Positions 33,743-36,275 of a DNA stretch of 36,275 nucleotides are shown piece by piece. This DNA comes from Ruminococcus sp. (GTDB taxonomy: Bacteria; Bacillota; Clostridia; Oscillospirales; Ruminococcaceae), in the NCBI GenBank assembly GCA_017470905.1, contig JAFUXL010000027.1, forward strand, positions 1 through 36,275, written 5' to 3'. A model generated the notes under the pieces. It was not told where the DNA came from. It saw only the letters and a list, made by a program, of their open reading frames with translations, and searched no databases. Position numbers and translations under genes: made by a program. The number at the start of each line of letters is the position of its first letter. Position 1 is the first letter of the stretch.

Positions 33743-35227
33743 TTATAATCTCGATGTTTCCGATTCACCTGTAGCCGTGGGTGTTTCGCTTTTCTTTTTT
33801 CTACCGCCAGACTTTTTAGGTGCAGGCGTTTCTGTTGTTGTAGACTTATCGCTTGCAGATTTCTTGTCCGAAGTCTTTTTCGCAGACGGCTTTTTGCTTG
33901 CCGTTTTCTTCGTGGACTTCTTCTCAGGTGCAGGCTCGGTATTCTCCGCAGGAGTGTTGCTCTGCTGTTCCGCTTCACCGTCAAGCACCCTTGCGATAGT
34001 TTCCGCAGAAATGACCTTTGCGTTGTACTCCAAGTGACTGTAAAGGTTCGCCGTGATTGAATAGTTACTGTGACCGAGCCACTCCTGAATCGCCTTCATC
34101 GGAACATCGTTTGCAAGCAAAAGACTTGCACATGAATGTCTCAAATCATGGAAACGCAGATGTCTCAAACCGTTCTTTGTGATAACGTAGTGGAAACGGC
34201 TTGTCACATATTCGGGCGAAATCAGCTTGCCATAGTTGTCACGGCAGATAAAACCGTCGAACTCCGTATCATAAGACTTTCCGCACACTTTCCTGAAGTG
34301 AGCTTCAAGCTCTTTCTTTTCAAGGAGCATTTTCTCGATATGCGGTATCAGCGGAAGTGTTCTTCTTGTGGAGTTGGTTTTCAGTCTCGTTTCCACGAAC
34401 AGCTTTCTGTGACCGTTCTCATCGTAGTCGCTGACAACCTTGCGCTGAATGGAAATCGTCTTGTTGACAAAATCCACCGCATCCCATCTCAGACCAAGCA
34501 CCTCACTGCGACGCAGACCGTAGTAGGCGGCAATGTGTACCACCACTTCAAGCCTGTCACCCTTGAACACCTCAAACAGCTGATACAGCTCCTCTTTGTT
34601 GTAAAAAGTCGCTTCATATTTATCCGCTCTCGGCATAACAAGTTTGTCCATCGGGTGGAGCAACAGATACTCCATTTTCACCGCATAGGCAAGTCCCGAA
34701 TGTATCGCAAGATAATACTGTTTCACGGCACTGCCCTTGCAGCCCTCACCGAGCTTGTGATTGAGAAACTCCTGAACGTGATTATGTCTCAGCTCTCCGA
34801 GCGTGATACCCGGATAGTGAACGTCCAGATACTCCACAAAACGCTTGTTGGCACTTTTGTAGGTCTGATAGGTGGTTCTTGCAAGGTTCGGGCGCATTGA
34901 TGCCAGCCATTCGTCCACATACTCTCCCATTGTCATCTTCGATTCGGGAGTTTCAGTCATAACAGCATACGGCTCTCTTACCGCAGAAACAGGTGCGGAC
35001 TGTGACTTCTTGGGATTTTCAAGCTCACCCGTTCTGAACTGCTCATCAAACTCCGCCACAATCTTATCGACCGCTGCATTCAGAGCCTTTTTTGTGCATT
35101 TCTCGGGCAGACCTGTTGTCACCCACTTGCGCTTACGCTTACCCTCGCTGTCCCTGTAGTCAAAAACAACGTACTGTTTTCCGTTCTTCACGGAAGTGAT
35201 ATATTTATAAGGCAGACTTGCTTTCAT
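33743..35227 (-). CDS. Tyrosine recombinase/integrase of an integrative element, Lys-rich tail
   Basis: A 494-aa product if read from the ATG at 35227, 8 bases after AAGGAGG; the ATG at 35233 is only 2 bases from it. The N-terminus (about 1-75) is an AP2-like arm-binding domain (YVVFDYRDSEGKRKRKWVTTGL). About 98-190 is the SAM-like core-binding domain. The catalytic domain (about 205-410) has all residues: R239 (GLRRSEVLGL), K283, H360 and R363 (HDLRHSCASLLL), H386 (LGHSNY) and Tyr396 (NLYSHL). It integrates or excises the element with the small excisionase upstream. An unusual tail of about 75 residues rich in Lys, Ser, Thr and Pro (EKKSTKKTASKKPSAKK), histone-H1-like, follows the catalytic domain and may bind DNA without sequence preference. 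Confidence 0.92.
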   Translation of the reverse strand: MKASLPYKYITSVKNGKQYVVFDYRDSEGKRKRKWVTTGLPEKCTKKALNAAVDKIVAEFDEQFRTGELENPKKSQSAPVSAVREPYAVMTETPESKMTMGEYVDEWLASMRPNLARTTYQTYKSANKRFVEYLDVHYPGITLGELRHNHVQEFLNHKLGEGCKGSAVKQYYLAIHSGLAYAVKMEYLLLHPMDKLVMPRADKYEATFYNKEELYQLFEVFKGDRLEVVVHIAAYYGLRRSEVLGLRWDAVDFVNKTISIQRKVVSDYDENGHRKLFVETRLKTNSTRRTLPLIPHIEKMLLEKKELEAHFRKVCGKSYDTEFDGFICRDNYGKLISPEYVTSRFHYVITKNGLRHLRFHDLRHSCASLLLANDVPMKAIQEWLGHSNYSITANLYSHLEYNAKVISAETIARVLDGEAEQQSNTPAENTEPAPEKKSTKKTASKKPSAKKTSDKKSASDKSTTTETPAPKKSGGRKKKSETPTATGESETSRL

Positions 35228-35278
35228 TATCATTTCCTCCTTGATTGAAAGCGGCAGAAGTCTGCTGTTGACTCTTTA

Positions 35279-35307
35279 ATTATATCACAGAACCAAATAT
35301 ATTGCAA
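35279..35307 (-). promoter_or_regulatory. Integrase promoter
   Basis: On the minus strand TTGCAA (35302-35307), a 17-base spacer and TATAAT (35279-35284). A small hairpin GCAGA/TCTGC lies in the leader before the ribosome site. Confidence 0.7.
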
Positions 35308-35352
35308 GACTATTTCACCGCAAATCGTTATTTTCGGCGCATTATCCGGATT

Positions 35353-35577
35353 TCAACCGAGATTCTTGTGCGCTATGAGAAAGTCTATCACGTCCTCTTT
35401 CAGAACCCTAATGTGACGACCGCTTTTTTCGATACGCTCAATCTCTCCGCTGCGGATCAGGGCATAAACCTTTGTAGACCCGAGGTCAAGTATCTCGCAT
35501 ACTTGTTTAACAGTCAGCACGGGCGGATATTTCCTGAAATTATTCGCAAGAGACTTCCGTGTTGCACTCATCGCCAT
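35353..35577 (-). CDS. Excisionase-like helix-turn-helix protein
   Basis: A 74-aa product from the ATG at 35577, preceded by GAGAGGAGGG; eleven more upstream codons are open but would begin inside the ribosome site. YPPVLTVKQVCEILDLGSTKVYALIRSGEIERI and the following HIRVLKEDVIDFL form a MerR/Xis-like winged helix (HTH_17 type) as in excisionases of Gram-positive integrative elements. It lies directly upstream of the integrase, with separate promoters, and should bend DNA at the element ends to favour excision. It may also regulate integrase. Confidence 0.85.
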   Translation of the reverse strand: MAMSATRKSLANNFRKYPPVLTVKQVCEILDLGSTKVYALIRSGEIERIEKSGRHIRVLKEDVIDFLIAHKNLG

Positions 35578-35614
35578 AACTACCCTCCTCTCAGGAGAAA
35601 AAGAAAACAAAATT

Positions 35615-35642
35615 AGCGTAGTGTTTCATATTCAATTGTCAA
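35615..35642 (-). promoter_or_regulatory. Possible promoter of the excisionase gene
   Basis: On the minus strand a perfect TTGACA (35637-35642), a 16-base spacer and a poor -10 TACGCT (35615-35620). Confidence 0.4.
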
Positions 35643-35709
35643 GATGCTGTTTGTACATCTGTCTGTCAGTTATTTCTGTGTCCGAACGTTGATGTACTGT
35701 TGGCAGTCC

Positions 35710-35725
35710 CTGTTCTGCAGAACAG
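35710..35725. repeat. 16-base perfect palindrome upstream of the excisionase gene
   Basis: CTGTTCTGCAGAACAG reads the same on both strands and lies about 70 bases upstream of the excisionase -35. A looser GACAGC/GCTG-type inverted repeat follows at about 35733-35755. They are candidate operators or recombination accessory sites, since the 185-base gap holds no gene. Confidence 0.45.
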
Positions 35726-35795
35726 AAACTCCCGACAGCATATCAAGCTGCCGTCAGACAACAAAGTCATTGCAAATGCTTATGCAAAAATCATT

Positions 35796-35981
35796 TTATT
35801 GCTTTGATTTTGACTTTTTCTCTGATTTTCTCTGTGTGTTGAGTTTGTCCTCATTCTTGTAGAACGGACAGTAACCACGCTTAAAATTGGTATCTGTTAA
35901 TGCAATACATTTTCCCTCTCGGTTAGCGAAGCAATCACCATGATAATTGCAATTAGGTAAATCGACTACCGGTGTTTTCAT
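35796..35981 (-). CDS. Small Cys-rich protein of the integrative element
   Basis: A 61-aa protein from the ATG at 35981, chosen for the GTGGAG 8 bases before it. It has Cys and His in a zinc-finger-like arrangement (LPNCNYHGDCF, then GKCIAL and GYCPFY), four Cys and one His in the first 45 residues, and a Lys/Ser tail (SEKKSKSKQ). Such short proteins are common beside integrase and excisionase in Clostridial elements, but I know no function. It may bind metal. It lies 17 bases downstream of the antirepressor remnant on the same strand. Confidence 0.6.
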   Translation of the reverse strand: MKTPVVDLPNCNYHGDCFANREGKCIALTDTNFKRGYCPFYKNEDKLNTQRKSEKKSKSKQ

Positions 35982-35997
35982 ATTTTTATCTCCACAT

Positions 35998-36135
35998 TCA
36001 TTCATCACGTTCAATGATTGGCAGAATACCATCCTCTTTCAGAAGTTCGTAGATGAAAAGCCGTCCAGCCTGCGTCCACTGCGTATGGGGTTTTGCTACA
36101 ATATTTCCCTTGTCGTCCTTTATCGGGTATGTTTT
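35998..36135 (-). pseudogene. C-terminal remnant of a phage antirepressor-like protein
   Basis: A minus-strand frame ending TGA at 35998-36000 reads TYPIKDDKGNIVAKPHTQ, then WTQAGRLFIYELLKEDGI and a short end. The W-T-x-x-G-x-x-x-I/L-Y-E-L pattern resembles the C-terminal (KilAC-type) domain of phage antirepressors. The frame runs without a start into the IS-like sequence near 36135, so the rest of the gene has been cut off by that insertion or lies on its far side. The family call rests on about 45 residues. Confidence 0.45.
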
Positions 36136-36275
36136 AACGTGAGTTCGATGAAAAAAGAATAGAAAAAACCGCCCAAATGTGCTATAATGAGAATAACGAC
36201 AAACTCAAAGCAGCAGAAAGGCGGTTTTTTCTATGGAACAGGTGGAAGTTTTTTGTGATGTGGATGATTTTTGTA
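36127..36275 (+). mobile_element. Left end of an IS982-like insertion sequence, running off the window
   Basis: The left border is probably near 36127-36145 (AACGTGAGTTCGATG, candidate terminal repeat; exact end not proven). A perfect 13-bp inverted repeat AGAAAAAACCGCC/GGCGGTTTTTTCT (36161-36173, 36220-36232) flanks a TATAAT at 36183-36188 and ends one base before the transposase ATG, so the ribosome site would be hidden in a hairpin in transcripts entering from outside. That is a known way for IS elements to prevent activation by readthrough. Confidence 0.6.
36233..36275 (+). CDS. Transposase, N-terminal fragment (IS982-like)
   Basis: Only 14 codons are in the window: MEQVEVFCDVDDFV. The FCDVDDF start is typical of IS982-family transposases, whose catalytic DDE part would lie beyond the window. 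The ribosome site GAAAGGCGG overlaps the right arm of the leader inverted repeat. Confidence 0.55.
   Translation, partial: MEQVEVFCDVDDFC

Overview
The window looks like a chromosomal segment of an anaerobic Firmicute of the Ruminococcus type (Oscillospiraceae). The main clues are a secreted protein ending in a type I dockerin (two Ca-binding repeats), a Spo0A-type regulator, a recJ-rel operon of Firmicute type, strong AGGAGG ribosome binding sites and near-consensus sigma-A promoters with 17-bp spacers. No tRNA, rRNA or CRISPR array was seen. The genus is an inference.

Layout. 1-2900: a membrane-anchored anti-sigma-like protein (DUF4367 type) and a dockerin protein, closed by a terminator. 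3000-9740: a two-gene operon under a perfect consensus promoter, coding for a 1872-aa STAND-like ATPase (Sm-like and cold-shock-like barrels, TPR region, C-terminal P-loop NTPase) and a 350-aa partner ending in a HEPN-like R-N-x3-H motif. 9873-10605: a decayed BspA-type leucine-rich-repeat gene. 10685-13806 (minus): an operon for a J-domain/kinase-like protein, a von Willebrand A protein and a divergent adenylosuccinate synthetase paralogue. 14245-19816: housekeeping and stress genes, namely a Spo0A-like regulator, recJ and the bifunctional (p)ppGpp enzyme rel. 19886-22305: a restriction-modification pair. 22488-23630: a Thr-rich FN3 lipoprotein. 23670-32217 (minus): a seven-gene operon with three paralogous coiled-coil/helical-repeat/two-TM proteins, two small proteins, a Ycf46-like AAA+ ATPase and a zinc-ribbon/TM/C-type-lectin protein. 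32480-33478: a metal-binding lipoprotein behind a Fur-type box. 33600-36275: the end of an integrative element (tyrosine integrase, excisionase, small Cys-rich protein, antirepressor remnant) broken by an IS982-like insertion that runs off the window.

How it fits together. Between the dockerin locus and the integrated element lie four modules that look like accessory conflict or stress-response systems (ATPase/HEPN, J-kinase/vWA/PurA-like, R-M, and the AAA+/three-paralogue membrane operon). They are interleaved with spo0A-like, recJ and rel. The seven-gene minus operon is the best candidate for an undescribed system: its genes are translationally coupled (three four-base overlaps), it has a strong promoter with a Spo0A-box-like heptamer just upstream, and its architecture suggests a membrane-anchored multi-subunit assembly worked by one AAA+ motor and presenting a lectin-like domain outside the cell. 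That function is inference; I recognise no characterised system with this gene set.
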